From positions 131,359-195,358 of the forward strand of contig NZ_JAKUDN010000002.1 in NCBI RefSeq assembly GCF_024259865.1: 64,000 bases of DNA. Reading direction: 5' to 3'. A model generated the notes under the pieces. It did no database searches. It worked only from the letters and a program-made list of their open reading frames with translations, and had not been told where the DNA came from. A program made the position numbers and the translations under genes. Below, piece after piece: positions 1 through 8,318 of this stretch; within the stretch, counting starts at the first letter, position 1; every line of letters starts with the position of its first letter. This stretch comes from Candidatus Synchoanobacter obligatus (GTDB lineage Bacteria > Pseudomonadota > Gammaproteobacteria > Comchoanobacterales > Comchoanobacteraceae).

Positions 1-2
1 AA

Positions 3-380
3 GAGATTACCAATGCATTGCCTCAAAACTCTCCCATGTTCAATAAAAAGCACATTCATGATCACTCTGTTGCGTTTCTAACTCAGGAAATGATTAGAGA
101 GCAACTAATGCAGCAGCTCCAATCTGAGATGCCTTATACAACACACATTGAGATTTTCCACGTTGTTCAAAAAGACAAGATTCTTGAAGTCCACGTTAAC
201 CTGCATGTCAAACATATTGGGCAAAAAAAGATCCTGATTGGCCAAGACGGAACTAGAATCAAAGAGATTGGTCAGACCGCAAGAAAAAGGCTTCAAATAA
301 TATTAAAAAAGCGTATTATGTTAAAGGTATGGGTAAAACTAAGCCAGAAAGTAACCGAGCCAAGCAACATTGAACAGTAA
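3..380 (+). CDS. era: GTPase Era, C-terminal part (cut by window start)
   Basis: This is the C-terminal part of the ribosome-assembly GTPase Era; the GTPase domain lies before the window. The reading frame is open from base 3. What remains is the inter-domain region followed by the KH RNA-binding domain, with the typical block GQKKILIGQDGTRIKEIG and the closing LKVWVK strand. Era binds the 3' end of 16S rRNA during small-subunit maturation. Its last 11 bases overlap the following flippase-like gene. Finding era just upstream of recO matches the usual rnc-era-recO order, although two extra genes now separate them. Confidence 0.93.
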   Translation, partial: EITNALPQNSPMFNKKHIHDHSVAFLTQEMIREQLMQQLQSEMPYTTHIEIFHVVQKDKILEVHVNLHVKHIGQKKILIGQDGTRIKEIGQTARKRLQIILKKRIMLKVWVKLSQKVTEPSNIEQ

Positions 381-1695
381 CATACAGCCAAGAGTGCCAT
401 CTACCCAGGGACCTCTTGAAAAAAAAAGCGTCTTCAACATTCATTTGTTACTGTACTTCATCTTATCATTAATCTCATGGCGTTTAACTATTATAGCCAC
501 GGGCGCTGCGTCTCAATGGATCGGTGCCAGTCGATTTGGTGATTTTTCTGTATCGCTGCGCTTGGCACACAACCTGGCACACCTTTTTGTTATGGGGCAA
601 GAAGCCACCATTCTAATGTACCTTGCAAAATACAAAAATCAGCCAGAAAAACAAACCGGCCTTGTGCGCTGGATTATCTCTAGCACACTGCTTAAAACCC
701 TTGTTGTATTTGCTCTAATTATCTGCTGCCATCAACTATATCTACATACTTTCTTGCCCACGGTGTTGGTAAACCCCCATATTTGGATTGCGTGGACAGC
801 CATCCCATTTATCGTTATCTGTGGTATTTATGAACGCTTTTTCTTATATCTAAAACAATTTTTTGTCTCATCATTGGCTAGAGGAATTTACCAACCTTTA
901 ATCTTCATCGCGCTATTATATCCTATATCACAAATCTGGCCACCATCAGCTGCCATCGCACTGCTTGCATACACAATAGCATTTGCCCTCTCCAGCTTAA
1001 TCTATTGCGCCCATGGCTATTTTGGTCCTTTCAAGTTATCACCTGCTTACGACCAATCAGATAAAAAAGAATGGCAACTTTCAGGGCTTTTTTATACGTT
1101 TAGTACGCTTATTATAAAAAGCACCCCATCCATTGCACTATTCTTTCTTGAAAGACACGGCAGTAGTGAAGCGGTTGTTGGACACTTTTCTGCCTTATGG
1201 TCTATACTTTATGGCTTCCACCTTCTCACCAAACCCTTTGATAGTTACTTAAAGCCTCTTATTGCCAACTATTACTCTACCAATAAAATTGCGCAGCTAC
1301 AACATGAGCTCAACACCATCAATAAAGCGAGATGGCTCATTATCCTTGGTGTACTTTGCGGGCTAGCCTATACTGGCAAGGCCACCTTGATTGGCTACGG
1401 TGATAGTTTTGCCAGTGCCTACGAGCCCTTAATGCTTCTGTCTTTGCTCACTGCAATACAATACTTAGGCTATCCTGCTCACGAAATGCTTAACTATACC
1501 GGCAATCAGCAAGCCTTGTCTTTCATTATGGCCTGTCAATTTTTTAGCATTGCTACCATAGCCGTATTGCTCATTCCAACCTACGGCATCTGGGGGGCTG
1601 TTTTAGCCCAAGGTATCCCCTGTATTGCCGCCTCGATTGCCAGCAGCATTGTCTTGAGGAAAAGGACTAGGATCAATGCTTACTTTTTTTTCTAA
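370..1695 (+). CDS. Multi-pass flippase-like membrane protein (MATE/MVF type), copy 1
   Basis: A 441-residue integral membrane protein with about 12 hydrophobic segments, short charged loops and no soluble domain. Length, topology and the opening helix with the RFGDFSVSLRLAHNLAHL stretch resemble oligosaccharide/lipid-linked flippases of the Wzx/MVF group, so the likely role is moving a lipid-linked sugar across the inner membrane; the substrate cannot be told. The only workable start is a TTG overlapping the era stop region, since the first ATG lies deep in the protein. It is followed by a second protein of the same design, and no glycosyltransferase genes are nearby. The family call rests on topology and weak similarity. 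Confidence 0.62.
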   Translation: MNSNIQPRVPSTQGPLEKKSVFNIHLLLYFILSLISWRLTIIATGAASQWIGASRFGDFSVSLRLAHNLAHLFVMGQEATILMYLAKYKNQPEKQTGLVRWIISSTLLKTLVVFALIICCHQLYLHTFLPTVLVNPHIWIAWTAIPFIVICGIYERFFLYLKQFFVSSLARGIYQPLIFIALLYPISQIWPPSAAIALLAYTIAFALSSLIYCAHGYFGPFKLSPAYDQSDKKEWQLSGLFYTFSTLIIKSTPSIALFFLERHGSSEAVVGHFSALWSILYGFHLLTKPFDSYLKPLIANYYSTNKIAQLQHELNTINKARWLIILGVLCGLAYTGKATLIGYGDSFASAYEPLMLLSLLTAIQYLGYPAHEMLNYTGNQQALSFIMACQFFSIATIAVLLIPTYGIWGAVLAQGIPCIAASIASSIVLRKRTRINAYFFF

Positions 1696-1751
1696 TTGCT
1701 AACCCTGCGAAAGTATATTAACCTATCCATAAGGGAATACGTGTAATTGAT

Positions 1752-3041
1752 TTGGATACCAACAGACAAGACACAGCCATTATTTGGCTTTTATGCACAG
1801 GCATCATATGCTATGGCGTCTTTTATAGCGCAAATATTTATATCCTACAGCATATTACCATTGCATCATACGGAAACTTCGCTGTCAGCCTCAAAATACT
1901 ATCGATGCTTTGTGCATTACTTACGATTGCCAAACAGTTTTCCTTAACCATTTATATGCCTCAATATGAAAAGTCACACAAATACATTCAACGGACTTCT
2001 GTCACCACATGGCTCTTTAAAAATCTTTCACTCTCTGCCTTCATTCTTACAATAGGTCTGGCCACAACCTGGTTTTTGTTTTATCTCATTAATAATGAAA
2101 CTTTCGTCAATGTCTTTCAGGACAGTCCCTTCCACTTTACCCTTTTCTTCTTACCCATATTGGCTTTTTTTATTATCCTGTCTTGCTTAAGCTTGGCTCA
2201 GAAATCACTGAATAAAAGCGTGGCATCATTTGTAACTATTTTACCCAACATTCTCATTACTGCCGTATTTATTTTAGGAATATTCACCATCAACACCAAA
2301 ACCATGTATACCATTGGTTTATTTTTAACCTGCCAAGCGACTGTTCTGGTATTATATTTGTTCATATCTCAAACCCAATATGCACCAAACTTTGCCTCCG
2401 GGTACGCCATTCAAGAGCATAATCACTGGTATACCAAGTCTAGCATTTATTGGGCCAGCACCATATCACACCACTTTAGCATTATTTTATCACTGTTAGC
2501 GCTAGAAATACTGTCTCCTGAACATTATGTTGGTGAGTATGCCATTATCCTACTATTTGTTATCGCATATTTCGCGCTCATTTCACCATTACATACCTAC
2601 CTATCTTCACAACTAGGCGTCCTACTTGACACCAACCATGAAAGACTCAACAAACTCATTAAAATTATTAGCAAACTACAGCTTGTCATCATTCTTTTGG
2701 GCTGCATTATCACAATCATATTTGGCACTTCGCTACTCGCCTATATTGGCGCACCATTAAGCATTCTCCCACTACTCATCACCGCCATGATACTGTTTGG
2801 TCTTGCCATCATCACGTCCATTCCTCTTCGAATAGTGGTTCACTCTGAACTAGGCCATTATGCGCTTTACCTAAAAGGTTTTCGTTTAATCGGGTGCTGC
2901 TTACTTCTGTCTGCTTTAATCCCCCGCTATGGCGTACTGGGAGCCATTATTTCAGACACAGTTCCATTAATTATCATCAATATTATAGGTGCCCTCATTT
3001 GCTCTAATCGCCTAAAGATAAATGGACTAGCCTTAAAATGA
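1752..3041 (+). CDS. Multi-pass flippase-like membrane protein (MATE/MVF type), copy 2
   Basis: A 429-residue membrane protein with about 12 predicted helices. It has the same layout as the preceding gene: a first helix, then a short Y-G-N-F-A-V-S-L-K block matching F-G-D-F-S-V-S-L-R in copy 1. This suggests an old tandem duplication of an oligosaccharide or lipid flippase. The start is a TTG about 15 bases after an AAGGGA ribosome site; a short open frame in another phase overlaps and is ignored. The stop overlaps the recO start (ATGA), indicating co-translation with recO. The substrate is unknown. Confidence 0.6.
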   Translation: MDTNRQDTAIIWLLCTGIICYGVFYSANIYILQHITIASYGNFAVSLKILSMLCALLTIAKQFSLTIYMPQYEKSHKYIQRTSVTTWLFKNLSLSAFILTIGLATTWFLFYLINNETFVNVFQDSPFHFTLFFLPILAFFIILSCLSLAQKSLNKSVASFVTILPNILITAVFILGIFTINTKTMYTIGLFLTCQATVLVLYLFISQTQYAPNFASGYAIQEHNHWYTKSSIYWASTISHHFSIILSLLALEILSPEHYVGEYAIILLFVIAYFALISPLHTYLSSQLGVLLDTNHERLNKLIKIISKLQLVIILLGCIITIIFGTSLLAYIGAPLSILPLLITAMILFGLAIITSIPLRIVVHSELGHYALYLKGFRLIGCCLLLSALIPRYGVLGAIISDTVPLIIINIIGALICSNRLKINGLALK

Positions 3042-3658
3042 CCCCAAACCCTGCTTACATCATTCATGAAAGAGCTCTCAATGAAAAGAAAAAGTTTGTG
3101 TATCTCTTTAACCGCAATGATGGCATGAAATCGATAACCACCGCCACTAAAAAAGTACTACACTATTTTAGCCCATACCAGACGACTCAAAATCGACAGC
3201 GAACCACACTGCATGCACCACTGTCCTCCCCTCTTATTTTGCAAGGAAGATCTTTATACTGTGGTCTTTATCTCAATGAAGTCATATATAAATTCTGTTA
3301 TCAGTCTGATCCACACCCATTGCTTTATGATCAATATGTCATCACGCTTGATGCCATCCAATCAGGAATCCCTATTGAAGCAGCTTTAAGACTCTTTGAG
3401 CTGCGTTTATTTCAAGCAACAGGTTATGGAATTGACATTGTTCATATTACCGAACCCTATATTGAATTTAACAAACACCAAGGCTTTATCGGAAAAGACA
3501 AACCCTCGCAACAAAGCATTCCTCGTATAAAACTACAAGATATGTTATATGACTTCATTCCTTCTCAAGAAGTAAAACTTTTTTTTCGAAATATGATCGG
3601 CACACTGACGAATAATACCATACAATCTAGGCGACTATATGAACAAAATATTACTTAA
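3038..3658 (+). CDS. recO: DNA repair protein RecO
   Basis: RecO promotes RecA loading on SSB-coated DNA in the RecFOR pathway and anneals complementary strands. The 206-residue product is shorter than E. coli RecO (242) but keeps the order of blocks: an N-terminal OB-like part, the helical motif SLYCGLYLNE near residues 72-81, the ALRLFELRLFQATGYGID block near 116-133, and a C-terminal LTNNTIQSRRLYEQ helix. No zinc-binding cysteine cluster is visible, as in other gammaproteobacterial RecO. The start overlaps the preceding flippase-like gene by four bases. Its position after era supports the call. Confidence 0.86.
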   Translation: MTPNPAYIIHERALNEKKKFVYLFNRNDGMKSITTATKKVLHYFSPYQTTQNRQRTTLHAPLSSPLILQGRSLYCGLYLNEVIYKFCYQSDPHPLLYDQYVITLDAIQSGIPIEAALRLFELRLFQATGYGIDIVHITEPYIEFNKHQGFIGKDKPSQQSIPRIKLQDMLYDFIPSQEVKLFFRNMIGTLTNNTIQSRRLYEQNIT

Positions 3659-4004
3659 ATCCTTTATTTTCTCTTGTATCGCTGCATGGGTCGTAGCAAA
3701 CGATACTCCCATCATTAATATACTGAACATGAGTGATCAGGACATCCAAGTTAAAATAGCCCCTAACTGCACAGAAGTACTCACCCAAGAGCCCATTCAC
3801 ATAACCAAGCATACACTACAAAAAGATGTATCACTGCCTGAAGATAGCGCTAAAGTTTGTTTACTGGCCCAATCTTCGACCAATCATGAAGAAAAATGGA
3901 AGATGCTTGAAATCATGCTTCCAACCAAAAAGTGGGTCATCGTAAATGAGAAGACTGATGAAATTCTCTTAAGCACAGGCGAGTTCACCACTCATGACAA
4001 CTGA
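3639..4004 (+). CDS. Small exported protein of unknown function (type A)
   Basis: A 121-residue protein with a clear signal peptide (about residues 1-20, ending WVVA before ND) and a mature part of about 100 residues with alternating polar and hydrophobic residues suggesting a beta-sandwich. It has two mature cysteines (44 and 74) that could form a disulfide. It overlaps the 3' end of recO by 20 bases, so it is probably expressed from that operon, and overlaps the convergent hemY end by 13 bases. Its start of mature chain (PIINILNMSDQDIQVKI) resembles that of two other small exported proteins in this window. No known family was recognised. Confidence 0.6.
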   Translation: MNKILLKSFIFSCIAAWVVANDTPIINILNMSDQDIQVKIAPNCTEVLTQEPIHITKHTLQKDVSLPEDSAKVCLLAQSSTNHEEKWKMLEIMLPTKKWVIVNEKTDEILLSTGEFTTHDN

Positions 4005-5053
4005 TCATCTTGCATCACACTCTCTAACATTTTGACAACATCAGTCACAGCCCCTTCTTGCGCATGAACATAAGACAGAAGGTATTTCAGATGCTTGTTA
4101 TCACTGTCCTTTTCTAGAAGCTGGTTTAGCAAGGAAATCTTTTGATCATAAGGCACATCAAGGGCCGCCAACAGCGGCATGTCTCGCTCCTGCAAATTAC
4201 CCACTTGAGCCAAAAGATGCAGCGCCTGTTGGTCACTGCCTTGAGCCAACAGTGCTTTTACGTTGTAGTAAGTCATACTTGGATCAGACTTCAGGCACTT
4301 CGGAAGCTGGCTTAACGCTTTACGAAGACCATCCCAATCTCCTTTAGCTATATAACCATCTAAATACACACCTGCGCCCTCAAGAAGTCGAGAATAGACA
4401 CTGCCTTGATCCACATAACGGCACAATAACGAGTAGTGTTTCAATAATGCTGAATAATGCTTTTTGGGAGAGGCCTGAGCAAAAAAAGCTTGAGCAATGC
4501 GTTGATTGTACATGCCGCTATCAATAGCATCGAGCAACATATCCGCAGCAAGGTCCGACTTGCCCCTTTCGGATAATAAATACGACCGAAACCATATAAT
4601 CCAGCCCTCGGGTACTTTTCTCATACCTTGTATCTGGCTGATAATATCCTCTAATTTTTTAACATCACCCAGTTTATTAACCCAAATGGCATGTAAGATA
4701 TAGTCTGAAAACTCAGCACAATCTGACTCTAACGGCAAATGTCCAACAGCGATCTCAAAATCATTTGCCAACGCATAAATCATTGCTTGTCCTCTCGCAT
4801 ACTCTCGCTCTTGAACCAATCGTCTCTGACGATAGCTTCGATACTGCTTAGGCAAATACATCAACTGCCGTCCCTGAACAATTAACCATGCACCCAACAA
4901 GTAGACCAAAATCACAACCAACAAGACAAACCATGCATTGAGTGCAATATGCGACGGTCCATAGGAAAATGAAACTTGTGCCGCGGACTCATCCAGAAGG
5001 ATAAACCCTAAAGCCACAACCAGAAACGTTAAATACAATATTGGCCGTATCAT
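3992..5053 (-). CDS. hemY: HemY-like inner-membrane TPR protein
   Basis: A 353-residue HemY family protein: two N-terminal membrane helices (about residues 4-20 and 38-62), then the diagnostic YLPKQYRSYRQRR segment and a helical-repeat (TPR-like) cytoplasmic region to the end. HemY is linked to late haem/tetrapyrrole metabolism in Enterobacteria, but its biochemical action is unclear. It follows the hemX-like gene with a four-base overlap, the usual hemX-hemY pair. The hemC-hemD genes that normally precede the pair are absent; the upstream neighbour is the divergent mrp gene. The 3' end overlaps the convergent exported-protein gene. Confidence 0.85.
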   Translation of the reverse strand: MIRPILYLTFLVVALGFILLDESAAQVSFSYGPSHIALNAWFVLLVVILVYLLGAWLIVQGRQLMYLPKQYRSYRQRRLVQEREYARGQAMIYALANDFEIAVGHLPLESDCAEFSDYILHAIWVNKLGDVKKLEDIISQIQGMRKVPEGWIIWFRSYLLSERGKSDLAADMLLDAIDSGMYNQRIAQAFFAQASPKKHYSALLKHYSLLCRYVDQGSVYSRLLEGAGVYLDGYIAKGDWDGLRKALSQLPKCLKSDPSMTYYNVKALLAQGSDQQALHLLAQVGNLQERDMPLLAALDVPYDQKISLLNQLLEKDSDNKHLKYLLSYVHAQEGAVTDVVKMLESVMQDDQLS

Positions 5054-5664
5054 CCTCTCTCCTCAAGCGCACAAATTTCTAACAACTGATCTCGAATACC
5101 CTGGTGCGTATCACCCAAAGAACTTGCGTACAGCATCAGCTCTTGCTTAATGCCCTCCCAGCCTAGAAATCCTGTTTCTGACGCATGATATGAAAAATAC
5201 AATAACTGCTGGAGACGCATAAAATCTGGCACCGTTTGCTCTCGTGATGTGATTCTCACCACATTCTTAAGTGCATAATATACTTCTTGATCACCACCCT
5301 CATGAATACTTTGCCAAACCGCCAAGACCCGCTTCTGAAAACCCTTCTGAAATGCTTGGCGCGCAACCAAGTCTCCACGAATATCACGACCAACTTCAAC
5401 AGAAACCGAATCAAGATAGCTCTCAGCCAATTGATATTGCCCGGTAGCTACTGCATGTTTTGCCAATGCCAATATTACCGAACCATCATCTTTAATAGGA
5501 GCAACATCAAGTTTAGAGCGATGCTGTAAGGCTACCAACGCTTCACTTTGCTGTACCAAGCGATCTTCTATTGCATTCACCTTGGAAAAGAGCGTTGCTA
5601 TAGCCAACAAAAGAAAAAAAATCAATGTCGCTAAACCACTCCACTTAATATAACTATTCATCAT
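5050..5664 (-). CDS. hemX: HemX-like membrane-anchored protein
   Basis: A 204-residue protein with one N-terminal membrane helix (about residues 9-28), a short coiled-coil stretch (AIEDRLVQQSEALVALQ) and a helical domain with the ALAKHAVATGQYQLAESYLD block typical of the HemX family. E. coli HemX is nearly twice as long, so this is a reduced form. HemX is annotated by homology with uroporphyrinogen-III methylation, but the family has no proven enzyme activity. It is the first gene of a two-gene unit with hemY, with a start codon doublet ATGATG. The call rests mainly on the hemX-hemY order plus architecture. Confidence 0.66.
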   Translation of the reverse strand: MMNSYIKWSGLATLIFFLLLAIATLFSKVNAIEDRLVQQSEALVALQHRSKLDVAPIKDDGSVILALAKHAVATGQYQLAESYLDSVSVEVGRDIRGDLVARQAFQKGFQKRVLAVWQSIHEGGDQEVYYALKNVVRITSREQTVPDFMRLQQLLYFSYHASETGFLGWEGIKQELMLYASSLGDTHQGIRDQLLEICALEERG

Positions 5665-5686
5665 TGGTCTTAATAAGAATCAACCA

Positions 5687-5715
5687 TTTGTACCATGAAT
5701 CCATAACACATGCAA
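5687..5715 (-). promoter_or_regulatory. Sigma70-type promoter for hemX-hemY
   Basis: On the minus strand TTGCAT and TACAAA are separated by exactly 17 bases, about 25 bases upstream of the hemX start. Placement and spacing fit a vegetative promoter; the -10 box is imperfect. Confidence 0.5.
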
Positions 5716-5847
5716 TAGCTTGCACCATACCATTTCACCCTTTATTTTCTCATTACAATCATCACAGACCTCAACTCTAGCACCTATGATTCTTCTAGCC
5801 ATATCCCTTTAAAACTGTTAGGATCTCAATAGCAAAAACTGATAGCA

Positions 5848-6789
5848 ATGATGCAAAATTTTTCCCACAATCAAACCATCTACAAGATATTAAGTGGTAT
5901 TCCTGAGATATCTCAGCTACCAAACATCAACCATATCTTTGACATTCAAGACGGAAGAGTTCGGTTTAAAATCCCAATAGCCCACATCCACAACCAACTG
6001 ACCATGGCCTTAAGAAAGGAATCTGTCGATTTAACCATTGTTCAAGACATTCCCACTTTTCATAGCAAAAAAACCATGCCGCCAAAAATAAAAAACATAA
6101 TCGCCATTGGCTCAGGAAAAGGCGGTGTTGGCAAGTCCACAATCACCTATTTACTTGCACAAGCATTACATCATTGTGGCGCAAAAGTTGGCGTACTTGA
6201 TGCTGATATTTATGGCCCTAGCCAAGGCCTCTTATTTCATTTAGACACAAAACCCAAGATAACCACTGACAAAAAAATCATCCCCTTCAACCGTGACGGG
6301 ATTCAAGTCATGTCAATTGGTGTTTTGGCACAAACGGAAAAAGCACTCATGTGGCGAGGCCCCATGATCTCACAAGCGTTAATGCAGATGTACTCCCAAA
6401 CCGAGTGGCAGGACATCGACTACCTACTCATTGATTTACCTCCAGGAACGGGAGATGTTCACCTAACCTTAATACAAAAGCTGGCTTTAACCACAAACCT
6501 ATTAATTGGAACCCCACACCCTCTCGCAATGCTTGACGTTAACCGCTATAAGAGTATGCTCAACCATCTAGAGTCACCCATCTTATCAACCATTGTTAAC
6601 TTTGCAGAGAATGACAATCCCGACTCAGACGAAAGCTATGCCATTCCAATGAACACCGCATTTAGAGACACGAAAGCCATAGCGCATCCTGAGTTTATCC
6701 AGCTGGCACAGCATCTCTGCGCAAAACTGACTGGCTATTCAGAAGCTACAACCAACCCTTTTGATAACATCCAAATAGCCACAACCTAA
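5848..6789 (+). CDS. mrp: Mrp/ApbC family P-loop ATPase lacking the CxxC cluster motif
   Basis: Mrp/ApbC proteins are ATPases that carry and transfer Fe-S clusters. The 313-residue product has an N-terminal MIP18-like domain (about residues 1-70), the deviant Walker A GSGKGGVGKST near 88-98, the DADIYGPSQ block, the MWRGPM motif and the DLPPGTGDVHLTL motif. The region after the P-loop domain, where E. coli Mrp has the cluster-binding CxxC, is shortened by roughly 50 residues and reads VNFAENDNPDSDESYAIPMN with no cysteine pair. Nucleotide binding should be intact; classical cluster binding is doubtful. The stop codon abuts the convergent adenylate kinase gene. Confidence 0.88.
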   Translation: MMQNFSHNQTIYKILSGIPEISQLPNINHIFDIQDGRVRFKIPIAHIHNQLTMALRKESVDLTIVQDIPTFHSKKTMPPKIKNIIAIGSGKGGVGKSTITYLLAQALHHCGAKVGVLDADIYGPSQGLLFHLDTKPKITTDKKIIPFNRDGIQVMSIGVLAQTEKALMWRGPMISQALMQMYSQTEWQDIDYLLIDLPPGTGDVHLTLIQKLALTTNLLIGTPHPLAMLDVNRYKSMLNHLESPILSTIVNFAENDNPDSDESYAIPMNTAFRDTKAIAHPEFIQLAQHLCAKLTGYSEATTNPFDNIQIATT

Positions 6790-7539
6790 CTAGCATGACG
6801 TCATTGGTCCATCAAGCGCTTTTTGCTGCTGACAGAGCGTTTCCCAAACCTGATCAAAACTTTGGCTTGCATCAACAAATACCATGTTTTTTACCACGCC
6901 CTGAGGATTGTCAACCTGCTTTTTAGCCCACGCGACGATAGGAAAAGTCAGCTTATGATAATCTTTTAAGCGCGCCTCAACAATATCTGCTCGATCATCT
7001 TCTCTTTGAGCCAGTGGCTCACCAGTTTCGTCATCCTTGCCTGGAACCTTAGGCGGCATATGATCAATATGATACATTCTACCAGAAGGCAAATGAATGC
7101 GTCGACCTCCCATTCTTTCTACGATCTTAGCATCCTCAATCTCTAGCACAATCATCAAATCAACTTGAATGCCCACTTGTGCAAAAAACTCACTTTGAGC
7201 AATGGTTCGAGGAAAACCATCAAATATGGCTCCTTTTGCATATTGACTGCCTTCCAGCTCTTTTGCCAACAATGACATCACCAAGCTATCTGGCACAAAT
7301 TTTCCTGCTGACATCAGCTCTTGCACTTCGGAGCCTGGGGTCATATTCTTTTTCAATACAGAGCTCGCTGTAATCACCGGAATGCCTTCTTCTTTTGCCA
7401 ATTTTAAAGCAAGTGTCCCCTTTCCAGCACCAGGAGGCCCCACCAACACATAATATACCGGGTTTTTATTCACATCATTCAACACGTACACTCCCAAAGC
7501 CGCAAAAAAAATACAAAGACCTAATAATAAATATTTCAT
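6790..7539 (-). CDS. adk: Adenylate kinase with N-terminal membrane segment
   Basis: Adenylate kinase interconverts ATP+AMP and 2 ADP. The kinase part (about residues 28-240) is complete: P-loop GPPGAGKGT (34-42), FDGFPRT, the GGRRIHLPSGRMYH and KDDETGEPL parts of a long LID domain, and the arginine-bearing REDDRADIVEARL helix. The AMP-site DMLR motif is changed to SVLKK. Unusually, about 20 hydrophobic residues precede the kinase (MKYLLLGLCIFFAALGVYVL), resembling a signal peptide or signal anchor, so the enzyme may act at or outside the inner membrane. Internal GTG codons just after this segment, one five bases after a GGAG, could give a soluble form. Divergent from dcd. Confidence 0.9.
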   Translation of the reverse strand: MKYLLLGLCIFFAALGVYVLNDVNKNPVYYVLVGPPGAGKGTLALKLAKEEGIPVITASSVLKKNMTPGSEVQELMSAGKFVPDSLVMSLLAKELEGSQYAKGAIFDGFPRTIAQSEFFAQVGIQVDLMIVLEIEDAKIVERMGGRRIHLPSGRMYHIDHMPPKVPGKDDETGEPLAQREDDRADIVEARLKDYHKLTFPIVAWAKKQVDNPQGVVKNMVFVDASQSFDQVWETLCQQQKALDGPMTSC

Positions 7540-7693
7540 TTCTATCTCAAATATCCCCGATTAAGTATACAAAGACCTCCTTAAAAAAGCAACTATGCTC
7601 TTAATAATACATATGAACCCAAACCAAAGTCTATACCTCGTGAGAGACATAACAATATTTGGTAGAATACCCTATACCAACAAGGAGGATACG

Positions 7694-8263
7694 ATGGCCG
7701 CAAAGAACGATAGATGGATACAGCAACAAGCCGCACAAGGCATGATTGAACCCTTTGAGCCCAAACTGGTTCGTGCTGACACCAACGGAGATCCCATTGT
7801 TTCATACGGAACCTCTAGTTATGGTTATGATTTACGCTGCGCTGCAGAATTCAAAATCTTCACCAATATGAACTCTACCGTTGTTGACCCAAAAAACTTT
7901 GACCCTAAAAGCTTTATTCATGTTGAAGGAAACCGCTGCATCATACCACCCAATTCTTTTGCCCTAGCCAGGTCAGTAGAATATTTCCGCATGCCGAGGG
8001 ACGTTATCGCCATCTGCCTTGGAAAATCAACCTACGCAAGATGTGGCATCATTGTCAATGTTACCCCAATAGAACCTGAGTGGGAAGGCCATATCACACT
8101 AGAGTTTTCTAACACCACGCCTCTTCCAGCATATATCTATGCCAACCAAGGCGTTGCACAGCTGGTCTTTATATCCGCCGACAAGGTCTGCGAGGTCTCT
8201 TATAAAGATAGAGCCGGAAAATACATGGGCCAAGAAGGCATTACATTACCAGAAGTTTCCTAA
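7694..8263 (+). CDS. dcd: dCTP deaminase
   Basis: Deaminates dCTP to dUTP, feeding thymidylate synthesis with the dUTPase encoded later in the window. The 189-residue trimeric-type protein carries [10 protein letters not shown] near residues 41-50, the [11 protein letters not shown] motif near 109-119 and the catalytic glutamate in [10 protein letters not shown] near 131-140, plus the C-terminal [10 protein letters not shown] tail. The ATG chosen lies five bases after a strong AAGGAGG; the frame stays open about 100 bases further upstream but that stretch is not conserved. It ends just before a bidirectional terminator. Confidence 0.95.
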   Translation: MAAKNDRWIQQQAAQGMIEPFEPKLVRADTNGDPIVSYGTSSYGYDLRCAAEFKIFTNMNSTVVDPKNFDPKSFIHVEGNRCIIPPNSFALARSVEYFRMPRDVIAICLGKSTYARCGIIVNVTPIEPEWEGHITLEFSNTTPLPAYIYANQGVAQLVFISADKVCEVSYKDRAGKYMGQEGITLPEVS

Positions 8264-8265
8264 GG

Positions 8266-8296
8266 CAAAAAAAAACCCGGGAATCCCCGGGCTTTT
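8266..8296. terminator. Bidirectional intrinsic terminator
   Basis: CCCGGG-AATC-CCCGGG stem-loop flanked by an A-run on one side and CTTTTT on the other, located between the ends of dcd and the minus-strand IQ-motif gene. It should stop transcription from both sides. Confidence 0.9.
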
Positions 8297-8318
8297 TATC
8301 AATGAGCCAAATGAGTAA

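Noticed and set aside
7595..7693. In-frame 33-codon N-terminal extension of dcd
   Set aside because: The ATG at 7694 has an ideal AAGGAGG and matches the family length; the extension is not conserved sequence.
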